A stretch of 10,553 nucleotides of DNA, taken from NCBI GenBank assembly GCA_014377915.1, contig JACMOT010000339.1, forward strand, positions 1 to 10,553, given 5' to 3'. The notes under the pieces are model-generated. The model worked only from the letters and a program-made list of their open reading frames with translations, did not search any database and was not told the origin of the DNA. This document shows positions 1 to 8,590 of the stretch, in pieces. The stretch comes from Tardiphaga sp. (GTDB lineage Bacteria; Pseudomonadota; Alphaproteobacteria; Rhizobiales; Xanthobacteraceae). Within the stretch, counting starts at the first letter, position 1. The number at the start of each line of letters is the position of its first letter. The translations under genes and the position numbers were made by a program.

Positions 1-1430
1 ACCAGCGAGACTTCAACCGGACTTCGCAATTCAAGCGGCTTGACACCTTCGGTCGCGAAGCTGATCTGCCACAGCCAGGTGAAGTAACCCTTCTTCGACA
101 GTTCGCCGCTCTTGAAGAACGGTTCGAACATCGCCGCCGCGCCGGCGTTGAAGGCCTTTGAGGAGTCGAACAGATAGGACGGCCCGGTAAAGAACGGCTT
201 CTTCGACAGATCCGCGTGCTTCGCCAGATAGGCCTCGGTGAAGCCGCCCTGGATGAATTTCTCGATCCACTTGCCGGTCATCAGCCCGTTGACCACCCCG
301 AACGAAAACAGATGGAAGGCGGTGAAAATCACATTGGGGATCTCGGGGATGACGCGCGCGCGGTACAGACGGCGCACCGCCTTCAGATCAAAATGCAGGC
401 CGTCCTTTTCCACCGCCAGCAAGCTGTTGTGGCCGCTGGAGCCGGTGCAGAACACGATGGTATCGCAGTCGACCGAGGCGCCATCCTTGAGCACCAGCCC
501 GGTCCTGCTGATCGAAGCGATCTCGCCGATCACGCTGTCGCGGGCGGCGCATTCGCGCAGGATCGCCATCGGCGCGTCCTCGATACGGCCGCGGTGATAT
601 TTCGTAAAATCCCAGTGCCTGGGACCAAAAGTATGGGCGAGGCCGAACGCCCGCCACAGCGCCAGGTGAAGTTTCGGCGCCTTGGTGCCGATCAGGTCAC
701 CGGCGAACAGCAACGCGCGGCGAAACCGACCTTCCGACAACCCGGCTGCTTTTCGCGCATGAATGTCGATCAACACGTCGCTGCGCATGAACCAGTAGTT
801 CTTGCGGTACAGCCAGGTTACCGGGTGGCGGTGCCGGTGGAAGCGCAGCACCATGTCGGTGGCGGTCTTGCTGGCGCCGACCACGACGACCTTGCGGCCG
901 GTCCGCGCCAGCTCCGCGAGCTTTTCCTCGCTGAGATCGAACGAGTGCAGCAGCTCGCCGGCGAAGCGATCCGCCCCCTTGATATGCGGCAGCGTACGCG
1001 CGGCGAAGCCGTGGGTGTAGACGACGTAGTCGAATTCTTCCTGCCGGACCTCGTCACTGCCGGTGTGGCGCAGCCGCAATGTCGATTTGCCGGTCGCCCG
1101 CGAATAGGCCACCTGCTCGGCCGCGACGTTGAATTCGGCGCGGGCATAGAGGCCAGCATGGCGGAAATAGTCGCGCAGATAGGCGAATACCTGCGGCGAC
1201 GAGATCGGCCGCGACTTGTCGATCCCGGCCGGCAACGGAAAATCATGATATTCGAACGCCGCCGAGGCGCCGTGCAGCGCCAGCCCGGAATAGCAGTTGG
1301 AGGGATGCCAGACGCCGCCGATGTCGTCGTTGCGTTCATACATCGACACGTCATGGCCGGCTCGCACCAGTTCGGCCAGGCAGCCAATGCCGGTCAGGCC
1401 GCCGCCGACCACCGCGATCCGCTTGGTCAT
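1..1430 (-). CDS. Flavin-containing monooxygenase-like protein (partial, C-terminus outside window)
   Basis: The reading frame is open for 476 codons from the ATG at 1428-1430 to the left edge, so the C-terminus is missing. An N-terminal FAD Rossmann motif GGGLTG (residues 9-14) is followed by a likely ribose-binding Glu32. The monooxygenase fingerprint FxGxxxH is present as F156, G158 and H162. A second Rossmann motif of GxSxxA type (residues 185-190) should bind NADPH, and a CTG segment (328-330) matches the late ATG/TGY element. Family knowledge: such enzymes use FAD, NADPH and O2 to oxygenate N, S or carbonyl carbon, in the cytosol. The start lies 5 bp after the desaturase stop, so the two are probably co-transcribed; the Shine-Dalgarno site is weak (GGGG about 11 nt upstream). 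The substrate cannot be read from sequence. A Baeyer-Villiger-type activity is an alternative, but the full signature of that group is not evident. Confidence 0.88.
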   Translation of the reverse strand, partial: MTKRIAVVGGGLTGIGCLAELVRAGHDVSMYERNDDIGGVWHPSNCYSGLALHGASAAFEYHDFPLPAGIDKSRPISSPQVFAYLRDYFRHAGLYARAEFNVAAEQVAYSRATGKSTLRLRHTGSDEVRQEEFDYVVYTHGFAARTLPHIKGADRFAGELLHSFDLSEEKLAELARTGRKVVVVGASKTATDMVLRFHRHRHPVTWLYRKNYWFMRSDVLIDIHARKAAGLSEGRFRRALLFAGDLIGTKAPKLHLALWRAFGLAHTFGPRHWDFTKYHRGRIEDAPMAILRECAARDSVIGEIASISRTGLVLKDGASVDCDTIVFCTGSSGHNSLLAVEKDGLHFDLKAVRRLYRARVIPEIPNVIFTAFHLFSFGVVNGLMTGKWIEKFIQGGFTEAYLAKHADLSKKPFFTGPSYLFDSSKAFNAGAAAMFEPFFKSGELSKKGYFTWLWQISFATEGVKPLELRSPVEVSL

Positions 1431-1435
1431 GCCGG

Positions 1436-2467
1436 TCAGGTCCCCGCCAATGCGGCGCGGGCCTTGTCGCGCTCGCCCGGGGCCGCGCTGGCGACTTCCC
1501 GCAACAACCCGCCATAGCCCCTGGTGATATGGGCCTGCTCGGCGAAGGGCGTGCGGGTCATCAGGATACGGTGCGCCTTACCGAGATTGAAGCAGGTGAT
1601 TCCCGGAAAAAGATGATGCTCAAGATGATAGTTCAACCCCCAAGGGGCCAGCCAGAATAGTTGCCAGGCCGGCGCGACCACGGTGCGGCTTTCGCTCAGC
1701 ACGCCGTCATGCCCGACCGCGAAATGCTCGGCGACGATGCGGAAGTAGCGCAGCCCGAGAAACACGGTCAGGATCGGCACCGACCAGTACAGCAACAATT
1801 GCGGCCAGAACCCCAGCGCGATCGACGACACCACTAACCCCAGCAGCACCGCGATGCGCAGCCGCGCGGTCAGTACGGGGATGTCGCGGGTCTCCGCATT
1901 CTTGTGGAAGCCGATCACCGAGCCCGGCGCGCGGATGCCGGACACATGCAACAGCAGGCGGCGCAGAAAGATGATCTGTGGGGCCGGAAATTCGTAATCT
2001 TCCAGCAGCAGGCTGCGGACCCAGTCGGGATCCTTGTGGCTGTTGAGTTCGCGGTGATGCGAGAAATGCGAATTGCGATACCCCGCCATCGATGCGGTGG
2101 TCGGAAACGCGGCGATCTCGCCGGCGATGTCGTTGATGGTCCGGTTGCGAAACGCGCGATAATGCGCCGCGTCATGCATCAGGCCGCCGAGACCGTTGAT
2201 GCGGGTTCCGATCACGATGATGGCGAACAGATAGGTGAAGGGATTGAACCAGGTCTCGCTGATAACGACCGCCGCCGCCATCAGCCCGATCTCCAACAGC
2301 GCCGCCAGCACGAACTTGCCGCTGTCGATCTCCGACAGGCTGCGGATCTCGTCCTTGGTGAGCAGACGCGGAATATCGCGGGCACTGATGTCGCCGAGTC
2401 GGGCCGATTTTCCGACCACGGAAGTCTCGAGGTTGGCCGCCTGGCCTGCGACAGCAACTTGGTCCAT
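1436..2467 (-). CDS. Membrane fatty acid desaturase (three-histidine-box family)
   Basis: 343 residues from the ATG at 2465-2467. The three histidine boxes of the di-iron membrane desaturase family are present: HDAAH (residues 98-102), HFSHH (134-138) and HLEHH (281-285). Hydrophobic stretches near residues 52-72, 75-95 and 203-240 fit paired transmembrane helices that place the boxes on the cytoplasmic face. Family role: O2-dependent introduction of a double bond (or hydroxyl) into an acyl chain, with electrons from a ferredoxin or similar donor. This start is chosen because GGAG (complement of 2474-2477) lies 6 nt upstream; an in-frame ATG at 2522-2524 would add 19 residues but has no good ribosome site. 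It is followed after 5 bp by the monooxygenase gene. The 225 bp between it and the upstream chemoreceptor gene contain no other gene and no clear terminator or promoter. The acyl substrate and position of desaturation are unknown. Confidence 0.9.
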   Translation of the reverse strand: MDQVAVAGQAANLETSVVGKSARLGDISARDIPRLLTKDEIRSLSEIDSGKFVLAALLEIGLMAAAVVISETWFNPFTYLFAIIVIGTRINGLGGLMHDAAHYRAFRNRTINDIAGEIAAFPTTASMAGYRNSHFSHHRELNSHKDPDWVRSLLLEDYEFPAPQIIFLRRLLLHVSGIRAPGSVIGFHKNAETRDIPVLTARLRIAVLLGLVVSSIALGFWPQLLLYWSVPILTVFLGLRYFRIVAEHFAVGHDGVLSESRTVVAPAWQLFWLAPWGLNYHLEHHLFPGITCFNLGKAHRILMTRTPFAEQAHITRGYGGLLREVASAAPGERDKARAALAGT

Positions 2468-2692
2468 CTTCGTCTCCGAACAGTGCAGCGCACGCGCTAG
2501 GAGAATCTTTACCATGCGGCGCACCCGTCGCCAAGAAATCAGTGGTCTCCCAATACCCCCAAATGAAAAGCCTGGCTATTAAGGTTAATCCGGCAAATGC
2601 CTGGCGTCAGCGCGGCCGAGATCCCTGCCCTGATGACAGCCAGCGCTTGCGGCGCACGAGCAATCGCATGCTGCTTCCCTATCGTTGCGGCC

Positions 2693-4753
2693 TCATGCTG
2701 CCTGTACGCTGGCGATGAAGCGGCCGACCTCGTCGCTGAGGCCTTCGGCCTGTACCGACAATTCCCGGGCCGCATCGAGAATGTGATTGGCGGCATCGCC
2801 AGTGGTCGCGGAGGCGATATTGACACCATCAATGTTGCCGGACACCTCCTCGGTGCCGCGGGCGGCGGCCTGCACGCTGCGCGCAATTTCCAGCGTCGCC
2901 GCGGTCTGCTCCTCGACGGCCGAGGCGATCGCGGTGGAAATCTCCGACATCTGCTCGATGATGCCGCCGATCGTTCCGATCGCCGCGACGGTCTTGCCGG
3001 TGGAGGCCTGGATCGCCGCGACCTGGGCCTGGATATCCTCGGTGGCCTTCGCGGTCTGGGTGGCGAGGTTCTTCACCTCACTGGCGACCACCGAGAAGCC
3101 GCGTCCGGCCTCGCCGGCGCGCGCCGATTCGATGGTCGCGTTGAGCGCCAGCAGGTTGGTCTGCGACGCGATGGTCGAGATCAGTTTGACCACTTCGCCG
3201 ATCCGGTCGGCGGCGACGGCGAGGTCATCCACCGTCTGTCGCGTCGCGGCGGAGTGGCCGATCGCCTGCCGGGCGATATCGCGCGAAGTCGACACCTGCT
3301 GGCCGATCTCGGTGACCGAGGCGGACAATTCCTCGGTGGCAGCCGCGACGGTCTGGACGTTCGAGGAGGCCTGGCGCGACGCCGAAGTCACCGCGGCGAC
3401 CTGGCGGCTGGTCTCTCCCGCTGTCGCTGCCATCGAATGCGCCGTCGACTGCATTTCCGTGGAGGCGCCCGCCAGCGTCTGGACCAGCGCCGCGACCTTG
3501 CCCTCGAAGGCGCGCACCAGGGATTCCAGCCGCGAGGCGCGCACCACCTTCTGTTCGCGCTCGACCGAGGCGGCTTGTTCCATGCGGCGGTGTTCGAGCG
3601 ATCCGGTGCGCAACATTTCGATGGCATCGGCCATCTGGCTGATCTCGTCGTCGCGGCCGCGGCACGGCACCTCGATCGCGAGGTCGCCGCGCGACGTCCG
3701 ACCGATCACGTCGGTCAGCAACCGCATCGGCGACACGATCCGGCGCACCAGCAGCAGCAGGCCGCCGATCGCCAGCGCCGCGGAAAGCAATGCCAGACCC
3801 ACCGCCATCGCAAAGTTCAGCCGCGCAGAGGAAAGGTCCGACTCGGCCCGGGCCAGCGAACGGTCCAGAGCAATATCGCGCAGCCGTAGCATGTCGGTCT
3901 GCGCCGGATTGGCCCAGGCGCGCCACTGCGTGACGGTCTCGGACCATTTTGGCGCGGCGGTCACACCTTGCTGCGCGAGCAGCTTCGCCTGCCGCCAGCG
4001 CGGCTCGCTCTGCGCTTCGTAGCTGGCCTGCTGCTGCTTCAGTCCCTCGACCAGCACCGGATCGCGGGACACCGCGATCAGGCGTTTGATGGCGCTCCAC
4101 GACTGTTCGGCCCGGCCGCCGAAACTGACGGCCAGATCATAGGCTGGCGGCTTCACCGCCTGACCCGAAATCCATGAAGTGAGCAAGCCGTTGCGGCGTC
4201 CGACATAGTCGCGCAGATCCATCACCTGGTTGGCAATCTCGACATAGGACACCAGTGCCGGCGCCGCTTCCGCGACCTTCCCGGCTGCGACGATGGCAAG
4301 CTGGGACATCTTTTCGCTGGCTGTGGAACGCAGGTCGGCGTTGACCTTGCCGAGCGCCGGGTCGCGCGCGGCCGGCGGCTGGGCGAACGCGACGGCCAGC
4401 CTTGTGCGCAGTTCGACCAGCGAGGCGACCACGCTGCGCGGACCATCGGCGGCCAGACCGGCAGCCGCCGCGCTCTGCGCCGCGGCTTCCAGCGCCTTGT
4501 CTGTTACCGCGGCATCCTTCGACAGCGAGACCTGATCCACGGTGTCGATCAGCAGCAGACTGCCCAGCAGGCCAACCTCGACCGCTATTTGCGTCTGCGC
4601 CCGCTGCGCGTCGCTAACTACCCGCATCGCGACGATGGCCTCGTTGGCCCGATTCCAGGTGGTTCCGGCCAGGCCTGCAATGCCCAGCGACGTCACCACG
4701 CCCGGCGCCGCGACAATACAAAGACCCGCAAGGAAGAGGTTACCAATGCGCAT
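2693..4753 (-). CDS. Methyl-accepting chemotaxis protein (transmembrane, HAMP-containing)
   Basis: 686 residues. A short N-terminal transmembrane helix (about residues 5-30) is followed by a periplasmic region of about 280 residues that looks all-helical and matches no sensor family I can name. A second transmembrane helix (about 313-336) leads into a HAMP domain (about 337-390) and a long cytoplasmic signalling coiled coil (about 410-680). The strongly conserved hairpin tip, which contacts CheA and CheW, is clear around residues 527-562, including QTNLLALNA and the GEAGRGF segment. The protein ends shortly after the coiled coil with no NWETF-like CheR/CheB tether. Role: senses a periplasmic or membrane signal and modulates the histidine kinase CheA. 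The ligand is not predictable. The ATG at 4751-4753 has only a weak ribosome site, but it sits directly before the membrane anchor, which supports it. No che genes are adjacent, so it is probably an orphan receptor. Confidence 0.95.
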   Translation of the reverse strand: MRIGNLFLAGLCIVAAPGVVTSLGIAGLAGTTWNRANEAIVAMRVVSDAQRAQTQIAVEVGLLGSLLLIDTVDQVSLSKDAAVTDKALEAAAQSAAAAGLAADGPRSVVASLVELRTRLAVAFAQPPAARDPALGKVNADLRSTASEKMSQLAIVAAGKVAEAAPALVSYVEIANQVMDLRDYVGRRNGLLTSWISGQAVKPPAYDLAVSFGGRAEQSWSAIKRLIAVSRDPVLVEGLKQQQASYEAQSEPRWRQAKLLAQQGVTAAPKWSETVTQWRAWANPAQTDMLRLRDIALDRSLARAESDLSSARLNFAMAVGLALLSAALAIGGLLLLVRRIVSPMRLLTDVIGRTSRGDLAIEVPCRGRDDEISQMADAIEMLRTGSLEHRRMEQAASVEREQKVVRASRLESLVRAFEGKVAALVQTLAGASTEMQSTAHSMAATAGETSRQVAAVTSASRQASSNVQTVAAATEELSASVTEIGQQVSTSRDIARQAIGHSAATRQTVDDLAVAADRIGEVVKLISTIASQTNLLALNATIESARAGEAGRGFSVVASEVKNLATQTAKATEDIQAQVAAIQASTGKTVAAIGTIGGIIEQMSEISTAIASAVEEQTAATLEIARSVQAAARGTEEVSGNIDGVNIASATTGDAANHILDAARELSVQAEGLSDEVGRFIASVQAA

Positions 4754-4808
4754 GGGTAAAATCCCGTCAAATCATCAAATCAAAAGCCATCCTTAGCGGA
4801 CAGTGATG

Positions 4809-4840
4809 TAGCAATCGCTAAACACATCGTCGCCGACGAT
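4809..4840. promoter_or_regulatory. Paired palindromes upstream of the chemoreceptor gene
   Basis: Two small inverted repeats lie 56-87 bp upstream of the chemoreceptor start. One has arms TAGC and GCTA around AATC (4809-4820). The other is a perfect 15-bp palindrome with arms ATCGTCG and CGACGAT around one C (4826-4840). They lie in the 151-bp gap that must hold the promoter, so a repressor or activator site is possible. I could not identify convincing -35 and -10 boxes, and short GC-rich palindromes arise easily by chance. Confidence 0.25.
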
Positions 4841-4904
4841 ACCGTGGATGACAACGCCGCGTGGACGGCATGGCTGTCATATGCTTCGGGCCTTGGCTCG
4901 TCGG

Positions 4905-5381
4905 TCAGCGCTGCTTCGCCGCGGGCGCGGCCATCGCCTGATCGAACAGCAGGCCGATATCGGCGTCGCCGACCGGCGCCGCCAACATCTGGCGTGACAT
5001 CGCGCGCTTGTGCTCCAGCAATCGGTCGAGATTGACGTCGAACGAGCGCTCGCCGAGCGAGGGATGCACCGCCAGCGGCACATGCACCGTCACCGGCCTT
5101 GTCTGTCCGATCCGGTAGACTCGGTCATTACACTGGTCCTCGACGGCCGGATTCCACCAGCGGCTGAGATGGATCACATGGTTCGCGGCGGTGATGGTGA
5201 GGCCGACGCCGGCGGCCTTCGGCGACAGCACCATCAGGTTGAAACCCGGCGGTCCGTTCTGGAAGCGATCGACGATGTCCTGGCGGATCGCGCCTGGCGT
5301 GGTGCCGTTGATGATCACCGGCTCCGCGCGCAGCTTCAGCAGCGTCGCCACGACGGCGGCAAACGTCGTCTGGGCCTCGCG
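4905..5381 (-). pseudogene. 3' remnant of a SNF2-family helicase gene
   Basis: The minus-strand frame ending at the stop 4905-4907 encodes about 158 residues of the C-terminal helicase lobe of a SWI2/SNF2-type ATPase. Visible are the segment INGTTPGAIRQ, motif V (SPKAAGVGLT), the family-typical SRWWNPAVEDQC, and motif VI with arginine fingers (QCNDRVYRIGQ). A C-terminal tail follows that resembles bacterial members of the family. Everything upstream is gone: there is no Walker A, no DEAD/DEGH-type Walker B and no N-terminal domain. Beyond about 5381 the same frame stays open to 5531 but turns into low-complexity, unrelated sequence with no plausible start. The remaining lobe is undamaged, which suggests a fairly recent truncation. 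A fragment without the ATP-binding lobe cannot act as a translocase. Identification is strong; the exact break point is estimated. Confidence 0.8.
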
Positions 5382-5760
5382 GTGGCAAACCCTGCGCCTG
5401 TTATGCGCCGCCGCGATGCTGTTCGGCGGACCGGCGCAGGATGACGACACGTCTGCCGCGGCAGCGGATCGGCGCATCCCGCGCTTCGCGAGCGTGCTTG
5501 ATGGGGGGCGATTTTGTTTTCTGAAAGGCACAGCCGCCGTCAGCCCATCACCGGCACGGCGTCACACTGGCCGGGATGATATCATTGCCCGTATCGGTTG
5601 CGCGCCTGAAGGATTGTAGCGTTTCAGATCGACCGCACGCGACGGATATCGATGGGATCAAGGCGATGATCCGGAGCGCTGGATGGCGGGCCTCGAACTC
5701 GGCGCGCTTGATATCGCTTCGCATGCCGCGTCATCCGCGACGCGCGGCGCTGACGCTTGG
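5382..5760. other. Intergenic stretch without a convincing gene
   Basis: About 380 bp between the helicase remnant and the end of nhaA. On the plus strand, 5383-5500 reads as a hydrophobic segment LRLLCAAAMLFGGPAQ followed by an acidic linker and RRIPRFASV. This is reminiscent of the N-terminus of exported SH3-like proteins common in Bradyrhizobium, but it has no start codon and the downstream domain is absent. It may be a second gene fragment abutting the helicase break. From about 5500 to 5725 I see no coding signature on either strand. A hairpin near 5727-5744 is listed separately. Confidence 0.3.
5727..5744 (-). terminator. Possible hairpin downstream of nhaA
   Basis: An inverted repeat with 6-bp arms CGCGTC and GACGCG around a 6-nt loop lies 16 bp beyond the nhaA stop codon. 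The position suits transcription termination or 3'-end protection. There is no T-tract on the minus strand, so it is not a classic intrinsic terminator, and in such GC-rich DNA it may be incidental. Confidence 0.25.
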
Positions 5761-6930
5761 TCAACGCCGCGAAGGGCGAGCCCGTGTCGCAACGGCCAGG
5801 ACCAGAACGCCCAGCAGCCCGGCCGACGCTGAGCCCAGCAAGACGCCAACCTTCACCTCGTCCTGCAGCAGGGCCGCGCCGGGAAACGCCAGCAGGCCGA
5901 TGAACAGGCTCATGGTGAAGCCGATGCCGCAGAGCAGCGCCACGCCGTAGAGCTGCGGCCAGCTCGCACCGTCGGGCCGGACCGCGAGCTTAAGGCGCAC
6001 AGCGATCCAGGTCGCGACAAACACGCCGACCTGCTTGCCGACGAACAGTCCGGCCGCGACGCCGATCGTCACCGGCGCCCACAGAATGGACCACGTCATG
6101 CCGCTGAACGACACGCCGGCATTGGCGAAGCCGAAGATGGGGACGATGAGATAGGCGACCCATGGCTGGATGCCATGTTCCAGCCGGATCAACGGGGCGG
6201 GCCGCGCGGTCTTCGCCCCCGACAACGGAATGGTCAGCGCCAGCGCCACGCCTGCCAGCGTCGCATGCACGCCCGATTTGAGCGTGAACACCCACAGCAG
6301 CGCGCCGATCGCAAGATAGATCGAGAGCCGGGTGGCGCCGCGCAGGTTCAACACCACCAAAAGCGCGATGGTGGCCGCCGCCGCGGCGAGCCACAGCGGT
6401 GCCAGATGGTCGGTGTAGAAGATCGCGATGATGCTGACCGCCGCGAGATCGTCGAGGATCGCAAGCGCCGCGAGAAACACTTTCAGCGACGGCGGAACGC
6501 GGGAGCCGAGCAACGCCAATGCGCCGAGCGCAAAGGCGATGTCGGTCGCGGTAGGGATGGCCCAGCCGCGCAACGTCTCCGCGCTGCCAGCGTTGAAGGC
6601 GACATATACCAGGGCCGGCACGATCATGCCGCCGAGCGCGGCGAAGGCCGGCAGCACGCGGCGCGGCCATGTCGCCAATTGCCCCTGGATGAATTCGCGC
6701 TTGATCTCCAGCCCGACCATCATGAAGAAGATGGCCATCAACCCGTCATTGATCCAGTGCAGCACGCTGAGGCCGCCGACATAGGCCTGAAGCGTGCCGA
6801 AATAGACCGTGGACGCCGCCGAGTTGGCAACCACGAGGGCGATGGCCGCCGCGGCCATCAGCACGATACCGCCGCCGGCATCGCTGGCGAGCAACCGGCG
6901 CAACGAAGATGGGGATTGATGTGAGCTCAT
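5761..6930 (-). CDS. nhaA: Na+/H+ antiporter NhaA
   Basis: 389 residues from the ATG at 6928-6930, almost exactly the length of the Escherichia coli protein (388). It is hydrophobic throughout, consistent with 12 transmembrane helices in the inner membrane. The functional residues are in place: Asp130 in [10 protein letters not shown], the ion-binding pair Asp160-Asp161 in AILDDLAAV (equivalent to Asp163-Asp164) and Lys299 in FVGKQVG (equivalent to Lys300). The N-terminal [12 protein letters not shown] segment is also typical. It exchanges cytoplasmic Na+ or Li+ for external protons, supporting pH and salt homeostasis. The frame continues 85 codons upstream, but that extension is Arg/Cys/Pro-rich and unlike NhaA, so it is treated as leader. 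The Shine-Dalgarno site is poor, which would suit control through leader RNA structure. The gene stands alone and is divergent from the amidohydrolase gene. Confidence 0.96.
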   Translation of the reverse strand: MSSHQSPSSLRRLLASDAGGGIVLMAAAAIALVVANSAASTVYFGTLQAYVGGLSVLHWINDGLMAIFFMMVGLEIKREFIQGQLATWPRRVLPAFAALGGMIVPALVYVAFNAGSAETLRGWAIPTATDIAFALGALALLGSRVPPSLKVFLAALAILDDLAAVSIIAIFYTDHLAPLWLAAAAATIALLVVLNLRGATRLSIYLAIGALLWVFTLKSGVHATLAGVALALTIPLSGAKTARPAPLIRLEHGIQPWVAYLIVPIFGFANAGVSFSGMTWSILWAPVTIGVAAGLFVGKQVGVFVATWIAVRLKLAVRPDGASWPQLYGVALLCGIGFTMSLFIGLLAFPGAALLQDEVKVGVLLGSASAGLLGVLVLAVATRARPSRR

Positions 6931-7043
6931 CCGGCTGGGGTGGCATTTTGCAGCGCAGCACTCAACCCTACCCAAGGCAGGAAACTGCGGCCTTTTGCAG
7001 CACGTCGCCGCGCCGGGCGGCGGCAGCACCGCATGCCCGTCCG

Positions 7044-7071
7044 ACCGTCGCGGTGAGAATACCGCGACGGT
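7044..7071. promoter_or_regulatory. Perfect 11-bp inverted repeat between nhaA and the amidohydrolase gene
   Basis: Arms ACCGTCGCGGT and ACCGCGACGGT are perfectly complementary around a 6-nt spacer (gagaat). The repeat lies 113 bp upstream of nhaA and 137 bp upstream of the divergent M20 gene. It could be a dyad operator serving either gene, or an RNA hairpin in the nhaA leader. On the nhaA side a further possible stem pairs GGGTAGG (complement of about 6966-6972) with CCACCC (complement of 6937-6942), one A bulged, close to the start codon. A smaller repeat with 5-bp arms CCGTA and TACGG lies at 7116-7129. Some bacterial nhaA genes are preceded by the nhaA-I or nhaA-II lithium-responsive RNA motifs; I cannot match this leader to either by eye. 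Confidence 0.4.
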
Positions 7072-7208
7072 GCGGTGTCGCTGCATGGCAACGTCAAGCG
7101 CGCCTCGGTACCGGCCCGTAATCATACGGATGGATTTTGGGGGGGCTTGTCGCGGTTCCGGCACCGGCGCATTCTGCTGGAACACTTTCAGTGAAACGGG
7201 AGGGGGAA

Positions 7209-8570
7209 ATGGCTACCGCCGTGAGAGTTGCGTTCAGGACGATGGTTTCCACGCTGATCTCGCTGAACGCCGCGAGCCCGCCCCCCGCCAACGCCCAGGT
7301 CTCGCAGCCCTTGATTGCGAAGGTGAATGCCGCGGTCGACGCTGATGCCGCGCGTTTGATCGACATCTTCAAGGACCTCCATCAGCACCCGGAGCTGGGC
7401 TTTACGGAACTGCGCACTTCCGCGATCGTGGCCAAGGAGTTGAAGGCTCTCGGCTTCACCGTCGTCGAGAACATCGGCAAGACAGGTGTCGTCGGTGTCA
7501 TGCGGAATGGTCCCGGACCTACGGTTTGGTTTCGCGCGGACATGGACAGTAACGCTGTCCTCGAAGCGACGGGACTGCCCTACGCTTCAACAACAAAGCA
7601 ACGGCTTGAGGATGGCAGCGAGATCGATGTGATGCACGCATGCGGGCATGATGCGCATGTGACGTGGCTGCTCGGTCTCGCAAAGACGATGACTTCCTTG
7701 AAGAATGATTGGTCGGGGACTCTTGTTGTCTACGCCCAACCCGCCGAGGAGCCGGGAACGGGTGCCCAGGCCATGGTCGAAGACAAGCTATGGGAGCGCG
7801 GCTTCCCGAAACCTGACTACGCCTTTGGCGCGCACACCGCGCCCGGGCCAGTGGGTTATATCTCAAGTTCGCCTGGGGTCCGCATGGCCGGCACGGATCA
7901 ACTCGATATCACCTTCCACGGTATCGGCGGACACGGCTCTACCCCGCAGATGACGATCGATCCGATTGTCATGGCTGCGCAAGCCATCCTGAGCTACCAG
8001 ACAATCATCAGCCGCAATCTCGACCCACAGGCATCCGCCGTGGTCACCGTCGGGGCAGTCGTCGCAGGGCGAGACAACAACGTCATTCCCGACAAGGCGA
8101 TCCTCAAGCTCAATCTTCGCTGGTTCAATGCCGCCGACCGCGAACAGACGCTCAGGCGTATTGATGAAATCAACCGGGGTGTCGCGGTAGCGGCGGGCGT
8201 GAGCGAGGACCGGATGCCCACTCGGGTGATGAAGGGCAATGCCAGTCCGCTGGTGAATGACAAGGCGTTGGTGACGCGCATCAACCCGCTGCTCGAGACC
8301 CTGGTGGGAGCGGGCAAGGTGATCGATCACTTCCCGGCGGTGATGGGCTCGGAGGACTTCCAGGAGGCCTTCAAAAAGCTGGGTAACGTGCCCTATGCAT
8401 TCATCCTGGTGGGGGTTGCCCCCCTTGAAATGTTCGAAAAGGCCCGCGCGGCGGGTCGCCCTTTCCCTTACTCGAACCACAACCCGGACTTCTTCGTTGA
8501 TCTCGCGGCCATACCGATCGGGGCAAAGGTCGATGCGGTCGCAGCCCTTGCCGTACTTGCGAATCAGTAG
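7209..8570 (+). CDS. Exported M20-family amidohydrolase/metallopeptidase
   Basis: 453 residues. The ATG at 7209-7211 is chosen because a GGGAGG-type ribosome site directly precedes it; an upstream in-frame ATG at 7137 lacks one. A signal peptide is likely: a short basic start, a hydrophobic stretch, and PANA-Q as cleavage site near residue 29. The mature part matches the HipO/AbgB-like M20D group: DMD (111-113) in [17 protein letters not shown] (121-127), HACGHDAH with Cys145 and His147, the catalytic and metal-binding pair Glu180-Glu181 in [16 protein letters not shown] with His242, MGSEDF (379-384), and a late SNHNPDFF with His424. Metal ligands therefore appear complete. Family role: hydrolysis of N-acyl or peptide-like amides of amino acids with two metal ions; the substrate is unknown. 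Export would place it in the periplasm. Codon use looks less GC-skewed than in nhaA, which may indicate a different origin. No partner gene lies in the same transcription unit. Confidence 0.92.
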   Translation: MATAVRVAFRTMVSTLISLNAASPPPANAQVSQPLIAKVNAAVDADAARLIDIFKDLHQHPELGFTELRTSAIVAKELKALGFTVVENIGKTGVVGVMRNGPGPTVWFRADMDSNAVLEATGLPYASTTKQRLEDGSEIDVMHACGHDAHVTWLLGLAKTMTSLKNDWSGTLVVYAQPAEEPGTGAQAMVEDKLWERGFPKPDYAFGAHTAPGPVGYISSSPGVRMAGTDQLDITFHGIGGHGSTPQMTIDPIVMAAQAILSYQTIISRNLDPQASAVVTVGAVVAGRDNNVIPDKAILKLNLRWFNAADREQTLRRIDEINRGVAVAAGVSEDRMPTRVMKGNASPLVNDKALVTRINPLLETLVGAGKVIDHFPAVMGSEDFQEAFKKLGNVPYAFILVGVAPLEMFEKARAAGRPFPYSNHNPDFFVDLAAIPIGAKVDAVAALAVLANQ

Positions 8571-8590
8571 CGTGAGCCGGTTCCACCGGT

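Noticed and set aside
216..1517. 433-codon open frame on the plus strand
   Set aside because: It lies antisense to the monooxygenase, which has clear FAD and NADPH motifs. Its translation is repetitive Arg/Ala/Gly/Gln-rich with no recognisable domain, as expected for an antisense frame in GC-rich DNA.
2468..2524. Upstream start for the desaturase (19 extra residues)
   Set aside because: No ribosome site precedes the ATG at 2522-2524, while the internal ATG at 2465-2467 has GGAG at good spacing.
2597..4022. Two long plus-strand open frames (430 and 411 codons)
   Set aside because: Both are antisense to the chemoreceptor gene and have biased composition without motifs; they mirror its codon pattern.
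6175..6924. 249-codon plus-strand frame
   Set aside because: Antisense to nhaA; highly charged Arg/Gln/His-rich translation is the mirror of membrane-protein codons.
6931..7185. 85-residue N-terminal extension of NhaA
   Set aside because: NhaA proteins begin close to the chosen Met; the extension is Arg/Cys/Pro-rich, spans the inverted repeat and resembles no NhaA sequence.
7137..7208. Upstream start for the M20 amidohydrolase (24 extra residues)
   Set aside because: No ribosome site, and it would bury the signal peptide; the ATG at 7209 has a strong ribosome site.
7863..8480. 205-codon minus-strand frame opposite the amidohydrolase
   Set aside because: Antisense to a gene with complete M20 motifs; no domain recognisable and no ribosome site noted.
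8577..8589. Hairpin CCGGT-TCC-ACCGG after the amidohydrolase stop as a terminator
   Set aside because: Only a 5-bp stem with a 3-nt loop and no T-tract; it lies beside the helicase remnant and may be incidental.
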